In this document: positions 1 through 14,000 of the stretch, piece by piece
How positions within the stretch are numbered: the stretch's first letter is position 1
Layout: every line of letters begins with the position of its first letter
Assembly (NCBI GenBank): GCA_949126835.1
Contig: OX421498.1
Location: 32,416,000-32,479,999, forward strand
DNA length: 64,000 nt
Origin: Anisus vortex
Taxonomy: Eukaryota; Mollusca; Gastropoda; Planorbidae
Direction: 5' to 3'
Notes under the pieces: model-generated
The model's input: only the letters and a program-made list of their open reading frames with translations
Databases searched by the model: none
What the model was told of the DNA's origin: nothing
Position numbers and translations under genes: made by a program

Positions 1-1074
1 ATTTTTTATGGCACGCGAGAGACCTCCAAGAGGTGTATTTTATTGATAAAAAAAATATTTTCCGGTTCTGAATGAGGAGAACTGACTGTTGAAGCAGATG
101 TTTCTGAATGACATGGCGACACATTTCAGTGAATTGAACACCTTTACAAGGACGGAGTCAAACAGCACTTGAACTGATAGACCTTTGGAATGGATTTGCA
201 TATATCATATATCTTGAGAGAAATCAATTTCAAAACATTTAACTATATGTACTTCCTTTATAAAGGCATATATAAAGATAGATAGTTGGGCTTTTCAGAG
301 GTATTTTGAAGCACTCAAATCGGAGTTTACAAACAAAGACTCATTTTACATATCCCCTTCATGCCTAACTGGCTTGATCTTACTTAACTTTCTTAAATGA
401 GGATGTTTTTGTTTTCTTTAAATGGAGCGATATTGGCTCATTTTAAAATGAAGCCAGTTGAATGGAATGAAAAAAAATGGGCATCAAAATGTGCCAATTT
501 GTGGGAAAATCTGGAAGAAAGTGGTTTAAGAAAGTCATCTGCTATTCTCAATGGCCGGTCTTTCGCTCTGTTTTCAGCTTTTGTTCAACATACAGTTGTG
601 TACAGTATTTATATCACGTGAAAGCTGTGTTAAGCATCCAAAGAGATCCCTTACTCTTCACTACTCAGAAATGACTAAATTTGTCTTTGCGATTATAAAT
701 TAGCGAATAGCATTCAAGACTAGGCGCTCATTAATTGATACAGACTAAAAGAGTTTAAAAGAGTTTTCATGCTCATCTTCTTTATAAATATTTTAAAACA
801 AAATTTGTTTTTATTAATTTAATAAATATAAAAGAATTTTTATAGCATTATATTATGCAATTGTTGTAATTATTAATGTTAAAAAAGATATAACTCCTTA
901 AGGTTAAATAGACAAACAATTAATACAGGAAATGTTTATTTATAACTGTTTAACGTAAATTAATTGTATACGTCTAATAATTAAATCTTGTAATGAACAC
1001 CATAATACTGGATTTATGTAAAGAAATAATAATTAGTCAGTAATATTTGGTATATTAAAAAAATACACGTTTGG

Positions 1075-1350
1075 CATCACTATTGAATCAAATTTATAAA
1101 ATTTATTTAACATAAAGGGAGATAATTAACCAGTTTTATTTGTGCTAATATTTTTAATATTGTGTTGGTGTTGGTGTTTTTTTGTTTTTTTATAAAAGCC
1201 TAAATGGCCTACAATTTATAACTTTACAATGACCAACTGTAAAAAGTAGGTGAAAAATAAATAAATATTATATGACTAAAACATTATATTATGCAAATTT
1301 TGAAACACCACATAAACTACCCAGTTTTTATGATTACTATGTATCAATTC
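1075..1350 (+). repeat. Dispersed repeat fragment related to the interior of the hAT-type element at 59990-61095
   Basis: The stretch shares several long near-identical blocks with about 60350-60620. Examples are CACTATTGAATCAAAT, AAAGGGAGATAATT, ACAATTTATAACTTTA, CTGTAAAAAGTA, ATATTATATGACTAAA and ACTACCCAGTTT, in the same order and spacing. No terminal repeats or target duplication are visible at this copy, so it looks like an internal fragment. Confidence 0.6.
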
Positions 1351-1654
1351 CTCTTAAGGATATTGTAGATTTGGAAAATTTAAAACAAGATATAATCAAA
1401 ATTGGCTGTTGCTAGATCCTTCTCTTGACAACCAAATGATAATGTTTACAAACTTGAAAGTGTGGTAATACAATTTTGTATTTGGTATAAAATGCAAATG
1501 AAAAGGATGATAATTACAATCACGTAAATGTTTTTTTTATAAATAAAACGCTTTAACAATTTCTCTACAAATGTCCTTTGCTTTTGGCCTTGGTCTTTCT
1601 AGGGAGTTAAATTAAACCTATAAAAAATAATAAAACAAGTATATTAGCGCAGGT

Positions 1655-1734
1655 TGACTTTTAGGCTGTTGGCACGCCGAATGATTTACAAATCCTAGTT
1701 TGGCACACTGTTAGCAAAAGGGTGCAGACCCCTG
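1655..1734 (-). mobile_element. Truncated hAT-type MITE end
   Basis: Read on the minus strand from 1734, the sequence begins CAGGGGTCTGCA and continues with GTGTGCCAAACTAGGATTT and CGTGCCAACAGCCTAAAAG. This matches the left half of the complete element at 34744-34941. The other half is missing, so the copy is truncated. Confidence 0.6.
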
Positions 1735-1869
1735 CATTATAGTATGTAGCATTATATGGCGGGCATTTTTCAGTGCATTTGTGACATGCTGTTTTGGTGA
1801 CATTGTAGAAAGAAACCAGTTGGAACAAAATTACGAAGGTATCAGGATCACATCCAGGAATTTTCAAGG

Positions 1870-1966
1870 CCTGGAGAGTGTCCCAACTCTAATGGGAATA
1901 CCTGACATTAGTTGGGGAAAGCAAAGGTGGCTGGTCATTGTGCTGGCTGCATAATCCCCTTGAATA
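1870..1966 (+). mobile_element. tRNA-derived SINE, body fragment
   Basis: The stretch contains the body of a SINE family that recurs in the window at 3426, 5690, 11577, 17700 and 62706. Shared motifs are TGGAGAGTGTCCCAACTCT, GACATTAGTTGGGG, AAAGGTGGCTGG and ATTGTGCTGGCTGC. The tRNA-like head is not recognisable here. Confidence 0.55.
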
Positions 1967-2086
1967 TAGTTAATATGTGGTCAGAGCCTTTACAAGCCTG
2001 GCTTTATGTGGCTCATGTTGATATTGCAATATTTATTGCTTTCTTTGCTTCCACTGTATAACTGCTACCTTTTTTTCAATATTCAG

Positions 2087-5000
2087 TGTGAGAGCAAGGG
2101 CACTGACTGGTTTCTCCATCTGCACGGGGTCAAAGTTCAGAGATGTTGTGACAACAATCAAAGAGGTCATTACACCAGTGACTGCTCAGAACAGACCCAC
2201 AGCCAAGCACTTTATGCCCACTCCCGTGGTGGCTCTTGCAGCGCTGCAAGGTAAGAACTCAACTTACTCAGTTACTGTTAAAGCAAGGCAAAAATACTAT
2301 TTTTTTCTTTTATATATTTTTTATTGCATGTTTTATGCTCCTGTATTATTTCTCTCCCTTAATTGAGCTGTAAATGTTGAAAAAGTTGTGAAATGACAGA
2401 GCAGAATTTGTATCTTGTGTGCCGTGTAAAAATTTTAAAATGATAATTAATCCTTTCAAGCTTTTACACCATTGTGTATTTCTGCAGAGTGTTACGGCAT
2501 TTCTTACAGAATACATTGCCAAGAAACAATTGCTTTTTATCTGCAATTTTTCAAAATTTTAATACTCGAATTGAGTTAGAATTACTTAATCGTTGCCATT
2601 AGGTAAAACCATTTTATTTCTCCTGTGAAATAGAGGGACAAAGTAAGGCCAAATCTTTTTTTTTGTTTAATCTTCAGAGTGTTTCTTTTTTTTTAAATCT
2701 TCAGAGTGTTTCTTTTTTTTTGTTTAATCTTCAGAGTGTTTCTTTTTTTTTAAAATCTTCAGAGTGTTTCTTTTTTTTTAAATCTTCAGAGTGTTTCTTT
2801 TTTTTTTAAATCTTCAGAGTTTCTTTTTTTTTAAAATCTTCAGAGTGTTTCTTTTTTTTTTAAATCTTCAGAGTGTTTCTTTTTTTTTTTTACCTTTACA
2901 GATACTTCTAGTTTAGCTGACTCGAATCTTGAAGAAGATGGTCAGCGGCCACCCCCGGAACCTAATTTTTCTGTTGACAGCGCCAGTGTGTTGCCCCCTG
3001 AGCAGAAGACTGACACGCCTCAAGCTGGAAAGCGGCCATCTGCATTCAATACAATTGAATTAACTCCAGGATTTAATCCATGTAAAACAGAATTATTTTT
3101 GTTTGTCTTGTGTGGCTCAAAATAGTGTTTTAAAAAGTAGAAATTCATAGAAAGTCATAGAAATTTGTGTCATTTATGTACCAAGACTTGTTCTACCCAC
3201 TCTTTGAATAGGGAATAATGTTTTGCTTATGATAAAATTAATTTTGTTGCACTATTCATAGATCTTCCAGATACAGAAGGTGTAGTGTCCATGTTAAGAA
3301 GACGTATTCTTGACACAAAGGTAGTTGTGAGAAAATGTGCTCTCCAGGCACTACAGAAAGTTATTGAATTGGAGGCTCCAGTCTATAGGAAAGAGGTAAT
3401 TACACTTAACCTTCTTCTTCTTCTTCTATGGGTCACGGTGGTTGAGTAGCAGTGCACTCTGCTGGCACACCAAAAGTCCTGGGTTTGAATCCTGTTGAAG
3501 GCTAGGATTTGGAGTCTATCCAGCTCTGATGGGTACATGACATTACACTGAGGTAAAATAAAAGAGGCTAGGCGTTGTGCTAGACAGACGATCTCCTAGT
3601 ATGCTGTGGCCACTGAAACTGGTAAATGCTGTTTCACCGCTCCCATCAATCAATTCCAACAGGATAAATTTTTTTTTAACTTTTTCTGTTATCCATGCAG
3701 AAGAACTGTTGGTCCAGTTGCAATTATTGCCAGAATAACATGGTGATTGTTTGGACAACTAATAAGTTAAACATTTTTTTTAAAAGGGGTAAGATCTTTA
3801 TGCTAACATTTTATAAGCCAATAATAGAGATGTTTTTTTGTTTTTCATTTCATTAGGATTTAAATGTATTGCAAGAGAGGTGTGCTGACCCAGCCCTGTC
3901 CGTTAGGAAACAGGCAGTTCACTCACTGTATGAACTTCTGAAAGCTTTCCCTCAAGATACAAATATTCAGAAGTGAGTTTTGTTCATCTTCGTTTCTTTG
4001 TGAATGTTTGAAAAAAGAGTAAAATTCAGCCAATTATTTCATTTATTGCTACCTGATTTTTTGCCTTGGTCATCAATGACATTGTTCCCAAATATTTTTG
4101 TTTTTCTTTTCAAAGAGCCTGGATATTGGGCCTTTTACCCCAAGTGATGGACAGAGAAACATCAGTGCAGGAGAAAAGTTTTGAACTGTTGGAGGAAATG
4201 ATATTGCAGCAGTTAAAGCCAGCATCTAAGTAAACTATTTTATATGAACAACTTAGTTATAGACTCTAGATGACTAAAAGTTACCCACACACAAAAGTCA
4301 TTTTGATCAACTACAACTAATGAAAAAGTTCTCAAATCATCCTTGATATTAATGAAGCAAAAAAAAATTACCATCACTGTTAAATTTCCACAGAAAAACA
4401 AACAATGTTTTGAAAGAGTATCTAACATCAAAATTAAAGAAAACATTAAAAAATTAGAACAAATTCAGTAAAGAGCTGCAAAGTTCATTACTAGCGAATA
4501 TTCAAAACTGACAAGAGTAACACCAATAGTTAAATCACTAAACCTAGAAACACTAGAGGACAGAAGGGCAAAGAGTAAAGTAGTAATAATACATAAGGCA
4601 TTCAATTCTAATTTAGAAATACATCACAAAGACAATCTGTCACAATGCTCAGATAAACATAAGGATAAATACACTTTCCTTATCCCTTTACGAGCACAAA
4701 TTCATGTAAGTACTCTTTCTTCCTGAGTGGCATCCAGGCATGGAATGGGTTGCCTGAACAAACCAGTAACTTATCATTTAAAACACTAATAGAAATGCAG
4801 GACTAGACTCAAACCACAGATGTGCTATATAGAAGAGCGTCTGTAATGTAAAAGATAAAATAAATGAATTTATAGTATCAATGAGAATGTATGTTGTTTT
4901 TTATTTGTCTCAGGACTGCTAAAAATCAAGCCATTGAGTGGGAATTACTTCATATTATAGCTGATGAGACTTGTGAAAAGTTAAGGTAAAGACAATTTTA

Positions 5001-8000
5001 CTCATTGTTACTGGAAAACTTATGTTACTCATTGTTACTGGAAAACTTATGTTACTCATTGTTACTGGAAAACTTATGTTACTTTTTTAAAAGTTAGACC
5101 AGCTAGTGAACAATTTTCTTTACTAGATAGCTAAAAGTATATACTGGTGACCTTAGTTCTTTATAAGTGGATACAAATTTTGAAAAATGTCCTTCTTGCA
5201 GACGATATTTACAGAAAGCTTGCCAATATTGGGCTAGGACTAAAAAGCTGAAAAACTCAATGATCGATGCATTACTCAGCCATATCGATGGTGATAATGA
5301 TAACGTAAGTTTACTTGTTTGTACATTCATGCATAAGATACGTTGTTGTTTTTTTATTCCCCATTTTTGACATGGCTGAATGATATTTACAAAAAGTAAT
5401 GTTTTTGCTTTTTTTTTTCATTCTGTTTTTTTAAGTCTGCCTGGATGTTCCTGGCTGAAATTTCCAAGACACCAGTCAGAATCAATCACAATGTAGTTAT
5501 TCAGCACTGGAAAACTGTGGATTCTTGTCAAGGTGAGTGTTATTATATTTTAGTGTGTTTTTTTGTACATATGAATAGAAATGTTTATATTCAGTAAAAC
5601 TCCCTGTATCCCATATCCATTCTGCAAGGTTTCAAAATATCCAAATATGTTATCATAGAATAGTAAAGAAGAAGTTTTTAATAACTAGAGGTGGCATGAT
5701 GGTTGAGCAGCAGCACATTTGGCTGGCTTACCAAAGGTACTGGGTTTGAATCCTGGTGAAGGCTAGGATATGTTCTCTGGTCTGGAGGGTGTTCCAGCTC
5801 AGATGGGCTCTTTGACATTAGTAAAGTAAAGGTGGCTGGGTATTGTGCTAGCCACGAATCCCCTAATATGATGTAGCCACAGAAACTTCATCAACCCTAT
5901 GGATCAATTCGGTCTGACATGATTATTTTACTTATTTTTAATAACTGATGCTAATTTTGCATTTTTGTTTCAAATGTACCTTTATCTAATGCATAAACTA
6001 AACTAACAGTAATTCTGCATATCCTGATGTCATTATGCACTCAGTTCTCTGACAAGGTGTAGTTGCACTGCATATGTATAGTAATTTGTAAAACATAAAC
6101 AAATACAATCAGAATTTATGCAATTTTTATTGTCTTCAAAAATATTTTTTGTTTGTTCTATTCTTCTAGATGAGACAACATGTTCCAAATGGTTTAATGT
6201 TCTGGCTGTGTTAGGATCTACAGTGAAGTATATACCCGCAAGTGAACTTCCCATTTTACTTGGTAAATAAATCTTTAATTTGTTTTGTTATAAATCAACG
6301 GTCAGCCATAGATAACTTATTGGTTAGTCTGAAGTTTTACTTCCTTCTAACGTCCCTCCATGAGATTACAGATCTACTTTTACTGTCGTCTTTACTTTAT
6401 ACCTCTTTTTAAATTGATGTGTTTCACAGAGGACATGAAAAGAAGGCTCAGAGATTTCACATGCCCGCCCCGTATAATTTGTGGGATGGTCAACTGTGTC
6501 TCTAAAGTAAGTACGCATGCACAACTGTTTATTATGATACAATTTTTTTTTAACGTCTCCAGATTCATGGCTGTTTATAAACATAACAATAAAATATTTT
6601 GTTTCTCTTTTGATCCCCATTTGACGTCTCCAGATTCATGGCTGTTTAGAAACATCACAAAGACATTTTCAAGCTTGGGGTGAAGAAATTATGAAAGACT
6701 GTGATACTTATTTGTCTCATATTATTTTAAGTGAAGAGAATGGTGAGTTATTTTTCTGTGTGTGTGGTTTTTTTTTTCTCTTGTGGTTTTACCTGACCAA
6801 AATCTTCCTTCAATATTACTGCCCACACATAGATGTTTGTTTAGTTTCTACCTAGCAACAGAGATTTGATATATACAATTGGAACATTTATTTTTTACTC
6901 CAGCTAATGTTGGGTTACATCATTTTTATAAATTTTTCTTTTTTTTTTTGTCTTCTTTTGATTGATAGCTAGTTATAAATTTAATTATCTCTTTATCCTT
7001 TTTTTATATCTTCAAGCCCTTATTCTTCAGAAAGCTTGTAGTTTAATAAGTAAAATAGTGCTGTTTTTTTCTTTTTGGCAGACCATTGTGCTTTCTTAAT
7101 ATTCCTTTCTAAAAAACAAAAAAACATGGTGTGTGTTTTTGGTCCAACAAGTTTTATTACAAAGATTTAGTCGCCATTATCTATTAATGAATAAAACACA
7201 ATTTTTTTCTAAAGCCAACCAAATCCCATCCATTTTCTATGTATACTAATGTTATACCTAATTTATATCCCACTGCTTTGGTCATTTAATTTTATAGATG
7301 TCTCCATTGATGAGGAAAAGCTGATACGTTACATGTTCACACTTGGTGAAGTATGTCAAAGGTGCCCCACAAGAATTCCCAAAAGAGTTACTCTCCTCAT
7401 CCAATCCATCATAGCGTCTCCCTGCATCAATGCCGTTGGTAGGAAGTTTGTAATATTTTAAATACACATTGGTTTCATGTTTTTTTTTTTAAGGAGCTGC
7501 ATTGCAATAGATGATTTAGCATAGTCTTTAGTTTATTATATAAGTGAATCGTCTTTAGTTTATTATATAAGTGAATTACTTACATATTACATGGATGTAT
7601 TTGACACTTTTATTTTTAGTTTCTATTTTAAGTAACTTTTGTGTTTGTATCTTATTTTGAAATTCATATAAGTGCCTTTTAAAATGAAGATAAGAATTTC
7701 CTATGCATTTTAATTGGTTTTTAAGTTTAAGCTTGTATTTTTAAGAGATAAGGATGTAATTTTTTTTTTACTTGTTTAAACAGTTATTACATGTCAGAAT
7801 GCTACTATAGAAGAAATATCCATTTTAAAAATCCTGTTTAAATTTGAGATACACAGATTACATCATTTTCATTAGCAAAGGGTTAAATGGTTAAAAGGAC
7901 TTTTGGGCATTGTTGTCAGTGTGATATATAAAAACTCACAACAAGTAAATGCACTTAACGTTTCTGATCTCCAGGTGAAATTCATCAACATTTCAATGAC

Positions 8001-11000
8001 GCATCTGATGGAACCCATTCCTCCGAAGATAGTCATGAGCTAATGACTGGTCAAGACACTCCAGCATCATCACAGGCTTCATCTCAGGCATCGCAGCCCC
8101 TGTCACAGTTCCGAGGGTCTAAGATGTCCAATAAGCTCAGGGCTCATGCTTTCATTACTTTAGGTGAGCAGTGAAAAGTTTTACCTGAAATTTTAGATGA
8201 TTGATGGAATATTTGTGATGAAATGTTAGGTGAGGAGTAAATTGTTTTTTAATGAAATCTGAAATAGTGTATTTATGTTTTTAATCCGCTTGTTGTTTTT
8301 GAAGGGGTTCTTTCATAGACAGAAGGAATAAAGTTCTTAATTAGTATTTGGTTTAATTCTAATCATCATCATCATTGGCTCCAAAGTCTCGGAAGACTAG
8401 ACCTCTTTAGCCTCTTTTAATGTGGCCAGCCTTGCAGAATTGGCAAATAGCAAAGCTAAAGTGTCCTCCCCAGGGTGCAAGCCTAGGCTGGGCAGTGTGT
8501 TATAAACAATAAAAATACTTCCAAATATTACAACAACACCGCCATCTTGGTGTGTCATGTTCAATAGTGCCTTTAGTATCATCACCCTTTTTTTTTACAT
8601 TTACTACTTCTGAATTTCTTAACACATTAAAACCAGTATAGATTTTAACCACTTCTTTAGAATCTTTGTTTTTTAAAACATCTATATTTCTAATTTTTAG
8701 GGCTTTTGGTACACGTTCCACTACTTTAATCAATAAGAAAATGTTAATATCCCATTATTAATAATACTGTTGGCTTGGGTTTATGTTGCAGGAAAACTTT
8801 GCCTGGTGGATGAAACTTTAGCCAAGAAGACCATTGCAGCACTAGCCAGAGAACTTGAGGTGTCTGACTGTCCAGCTGTGAGAAATAATGTGGTCATTGT
8901 CATGGGAGATCTTACCATCAGGTAACTCAAGATAATGTCTGCACAAAAAATACATCTTCTCTAATACTAAGTTATACTGTAGCAATATTTGACTTGTAGT
9001 CATTTAGCCAAAAAATTTGTTCTATTTACAGTGAGGGTTAGCTTCTGTCGTATGCTTTTATATTTGATTAAGAAAACAATAAGAAATTGCAATTTTGTCG
9101 TAACTCTGTGAACTTTCTTCCAAGGTACACCACTCTAGTGGATAGATATGTGACAAATATGGCAGCTTGCTTGAAAGATCCTTCGGCACTAGTCAGAAAA
9201 AATACTCTCACAGTTTTGACCAGACTGTTACAGGTTACTTAATTCTTGTTTTTTTACATTGTTGATTATTACTGATGTTTTTATTTTCAGATATTTATAA
9301 AGATTTCTCAAAATTTACTTATAATTCTTTTTTTTTAACAAGGAAGAATACGTGAAATGGAAAGGTGTTCTTTTCTTCTATTATATCTCAACTCTCTTAG
9401 ATGAAACAGCAGAAATAAAAAATTTAGGTATGCATGCTTCTTTATCAATTTATATAGGTTTATTTATCTATGTATAGTGGTGTTATTTATCAATTTATAT
9501 TGTTTTTTTTTTTTTTCATCTTTGATTAGTGGTGTTATTTATCAGTTTATATAGGTGTTATTTGTGTTTTGCAAATTTCAACTCTATATTTTCACTCTGT
9601 TTCAAATTATTAAACTTAAAGTTTTTGTAAATTGGCCTATTTTCAGCTGAGTTTTGTCTGGAGCATTTATTATTACAGAAACATCCTAATTTATTTTTCC
9701 TTCCCTTCATTGAGTGTGTCTTCCATTTTAACAACTATGAGAACCATCCTGGTAAGAATTGCCTTGCAAGACAAGCAGTATTGCATTATTTTAATAGAAA
9801 TTAGTAATTATTTACAGTTAGTTAACACTCACAGAATTAGAGTTGCTTCCCTTGTTTCATGAAGATTTAAATTTATCACTTAAACATGCATTTTCCAAAG
9901 TTAATAAATAATTTATTGGTTTTTACTTCAGTTTATAACAAATTCAAACAAACAGAAGGAGAAAAAAAGAAATTCAGTCTTGCGGGCTCATTGAATTTCA
10001 GGTAAGTTGTTGTTTTTTTTACAATGTTAAGATTTAATTTGTTGTATATAACTATATAACCATTATAATTCTTACAATACAGTTATTGTTATTCACTCTG
10101 TACATCATGGAAACATTTACAGTTGTTTCTACAAAATGGGTAGAAAGATTTTCATTATTTTTTTTTTTCTTTCTTACTTTATTACCAGCTGGGAATTGCT
10201 GTGTTTATGAGTGTACCCCCTTGTCTAAACATTTGGCCTGTTTCTATTTTCTTGCAGTAAAAGGATGAAACTGTACACGTTCATGCTTGAACACTTGACA
10301 GATGAACAGAGATTTAAAATTACAGCCAAGACAAATAAAGAGGCAAGCAATTTTAATAATTTAATTATAATTGGATTTTTTTGTCCTGATATAAATCCTT
10401 TTTATTGTGAAGATCTTTCAGTAAAATGAAGTGTTTTTGTTGTTTGTTTTTTAAACTTGTTTTAGATATTGGCAGCAATTGTTGACAAAGTCATTCCATT
10501 GGATGCTGAAGGATCTCAATTGTTGATTGACGCTTTAGCAATTTTGAGTTGCAAGGTATGATTACATTTTTAAAGAAATGAATGTCTGGATTGAGATTTA
10601 GAGTTTTTTAATGATACTCAACAAAGATAGTATTAATTAATTAAATATATTAACTTGCTAAATGTTATCAGTCTTTACTGTTGTTTTTAACCTATTAGTG
10701 TTTTTCTAAATGCTATAATACTTTTCCCCAAAGGTTTATGGGCCTGACCTATTTCATGGGGAAGCACCTAGTTTAAATCAAGCTTCATTGCAACTGCCGT
10801 TCTTCTTCGAACCAATATTTTTTTTTTCATTTGTAATAATTGTAATGTTTTTTTTTATTTTGCTTTTGAAGGAAATCAAGTTGTCCACACTGCGGGGACG
10901 AGGAAGTGAAGAAGCACCTGATGAAACTGTTGACCTGGCTCAGGTGGTCACAGCTACAGCCAAAAAGGTTCTGATCACTCAGGTGGTCAGGAGAAATGTC

Positions 11001-14000
11001 ATTGAGAATTTAGTTCCTGCAGTCATATCACTCAAACACATGGTCAGTAATGTCTTGTTGTACTGAATAATCATTTTGTCAACACAAACTCAAAATTAGG
11101 TCTTATAAATATCCATTAAGCCATATTTAGACTATTTTAAGGGTTTTTGTACTGATAAACTAAGCCTCACAAGCTCAAAGGACCAATGATGGTATGAAAA
11201 GGTTAAATTTTGCTGTGGATACAATTGCAATGCTTTGTATTAATAATTTCACAAGCTGGTGGATTCACACAAGACTCTTTTCTCTTCATGGTTCATAAGA
11301 GTTGGGAAAGTTTGGTAAAAAGGCATGCTGTTGTTTTTTCAAATTTGTTAAAACTGTCCGAAATTTCGGGAATTTTGCTTTAGTGGACAAAGCCGCATGA
11401 AAAATATATTGTTTTAATATTTTTGCTAATCAAAAACTGAAGTTCTATAAATACTTAAAATACATTAAGTATATTTATTAGGTTAATTAGTTAATTACAT
11501 TACACCTTAAATTTAAGACATACTAGTAGATATGGGTTTGTGAATCTTGTGTCAAGTTTATGAATTAGTTTTTATGGCTGGCATACCAAAAATCCAGGGT
11601 TCAAATGTTGAGGAAGGCTAGTGTGTTGCCCCAGATCTGGAGTCTACCCAACTCTGATGAGTACTGGACAGTTAGTTGGGGTAAAGTAAAGTGGGCTGGT
11701 TATAGAGCGTTCTCAGTGGGTGTGGCTTAGGTTTTTACTCTATTTTTAGTGACGTATTTGTGTAAATATAAGAACCCACTTGAGGTACAAATGTAATGTG
11801 GTGAAAGTGAAGTTGCTCTTTATCATGCAAAATTCACATCTGAATATTGGCTATCCTACTAAAAAATAAGGAGGTAAATAGTAGTACTGTAGATTAATTG
11901 ATTAATGTGATTAGGCTAGGGCCGGCTAGACCTATTTACACTTTCAATTTCACTTTATAGGCCTACACTTTTAATGTTTCGTAGGCTAGGCTACGATGTC
12001 AAGTGATAATGTTGGTGAATAGGCTATCTAGTCAAGTCACTAATAGGCTCACATCGTCTATGATCTATGTCTATGATAATAATAAAATAGCCTATTTTAT
12101 TTAACATACATAATACAGCTTAAATCTTAATAAGACTTAAAACACAACACATCATTTAAAAAAAGCTCGAGCCTATATGAAACTTTATTAATACAGCGGC
12201 CATTATTACTTGTACACCATTACAGAAAGTAAACACAAATCACGTGCTTTTTGTCACGTGATTGCAAACGCCCTATTGTGTTGGCCACACAATCAATCAC
12301 TAGTATGCCATGGTAGCAGAAAATGGTGATAGTTGGATTTTGAAAGATTATAATAAATAAACTGAATATGTTTCTTTCTGTAGCTAGAAAAAGGTAGATC
12401 ACCCATCTTAAAGAATCTTATGGAATATCTTCGAGAGCTAATGAAAGATTACAAAACTGAAATAAAAGGTACTTGTTAGATTTTGACAATATATATTCTT
12501 ATCATTGTCTTGTTTTAATGAGAGTAGCAAAGATCTTTTATATATATTTTTTCATTTTAAAATGCTTAATTTTTTTTTAAGCTTGATACAATTGTAGCAA
12601 TTGAAAGTTTTCAAAATCAACTTCTGGTACCTAAAGCTATTACAAATTGATATACAAATCATCTGACTTACTGTCTCAACTATTGTTGTTTCATTTTAAA
12701 GTTCATATGTATAAAAAATGTTTAATAAAAATCTTGTTTTGATAGTTGTTGTTTTGTTTTTTTTAAATAGAAATTCTTGCAGCAGACAGACAATTGGCAG
12801 AGGAAATTGAGTTTGATCTGAGGAATTTTGAAACTAGACAGGCTGAGAGAGTGAGTTGCAGAATAATTACAGCTCTATTTTCTTGATACATCCAGCAGAA
12901 TGCCAATTAAATACAGCTCTATTTTCTTGATACATCCAGCAGAATGCCAATTAAATACAGCTCTATTTTCTTGATACATCCAGCAGTCTGAAAGATGGTT
13001 CCTTTTGGCCTCATGTGTGCCCAAACCCCTTTCCTCCTTAGCCTATTCCATTTAAATTTCTTTCAATTCTATTTTTAAATGAGTTGCCTACTTTATATAA
13101 TACTTACAGTATTTAAATGCTCTTTAGAATATGTAACCATATTACATAAATATATAATTTAAATTTGTATATTTAGCAAGCATAGATCTATAAATATATT
13201 GCCAAAAGCACAAAGTTAAAATTTGTATATATAATTTTGTATATAAATATTTATAATTGTCTGTGTGTGTATTTGTGTTTAGGGAAGTGGCTCTCTACAA
13301 AATAAGACAAAGCCTGGAATGGGGTTCTCATGAGACACAACATGCATCATACTATTTATACTACACTAAGATTGTAATTGTATGATAAAAAGTGCTCATT
13401 GTTTATACAGTATTTCTGCTATTACCTCCTATTCTGGAACTATCGTTTTAACATATGCCACATTTGTCTGTTACAGCCTAGCACGCCTCTAGCAACTACA
13501 CCACAATCCAATACACCCATCCCAAGCAGGGAGTCCAGCAGACCTGCTAGTCCGCTGATACGTCTGAACCTCACACTCCCTCCTCTGCAGCCGATCGCTG
13601 TTTTAAGAGAGCAAAACGGATCTCCTGTCCGTGGATCAGGCCGATCCAGTCCAATGGAACTGAATCAGTCAGGGTGAGTGTTGCGGCTATATCCAGGTTA
13701 TATGTCTACCTATATTTCAGAGATGCTTAGTTAAAAGAGTATTTTTGTTATTATCAAAAGATAAATAAAACTTATTTTTTCGTAAAGTGGGCCTGTTTTT
13801 ATTATTCATGAAATGATTGTAACAGTTGTAATTAATCACAATTTCAGGCAATCAGCATTAACTATTATGGACGCAGCTAAAAAAGCCATGAGCAGAGTGA
13901 ACCAGTTGAGGCAGTCTGGCAACACCTTTTCCCCTCTCAAGGCAGCCAATGTGAGTTGCTGTACATGTCAATGATTTCAGTTGCACAATTTTACTTACCA

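Larger units (their letters stand above)
1..2086. other. Intronic/upstream AT-rich DNA 5' of the first visible NCAPD3 exon
   Basis: No exon can be supported here. The short open frames have no recognisable protein similarity. The stretch is most likely NCAPD3 intron, because the first visible exon begins in the middle of the protein with a split codon. It contains repeat fragments that are listed separately (1075-1350, 1655-1734, 1870-1966). Confidence 0.6.

Noticed and set aside
397..674. Open frames upstream of the first NCAPD3 exon
   Set aside because: Neither resembles the NCAPD3 segment that should precede the first visible exon, and no splice sites fit.
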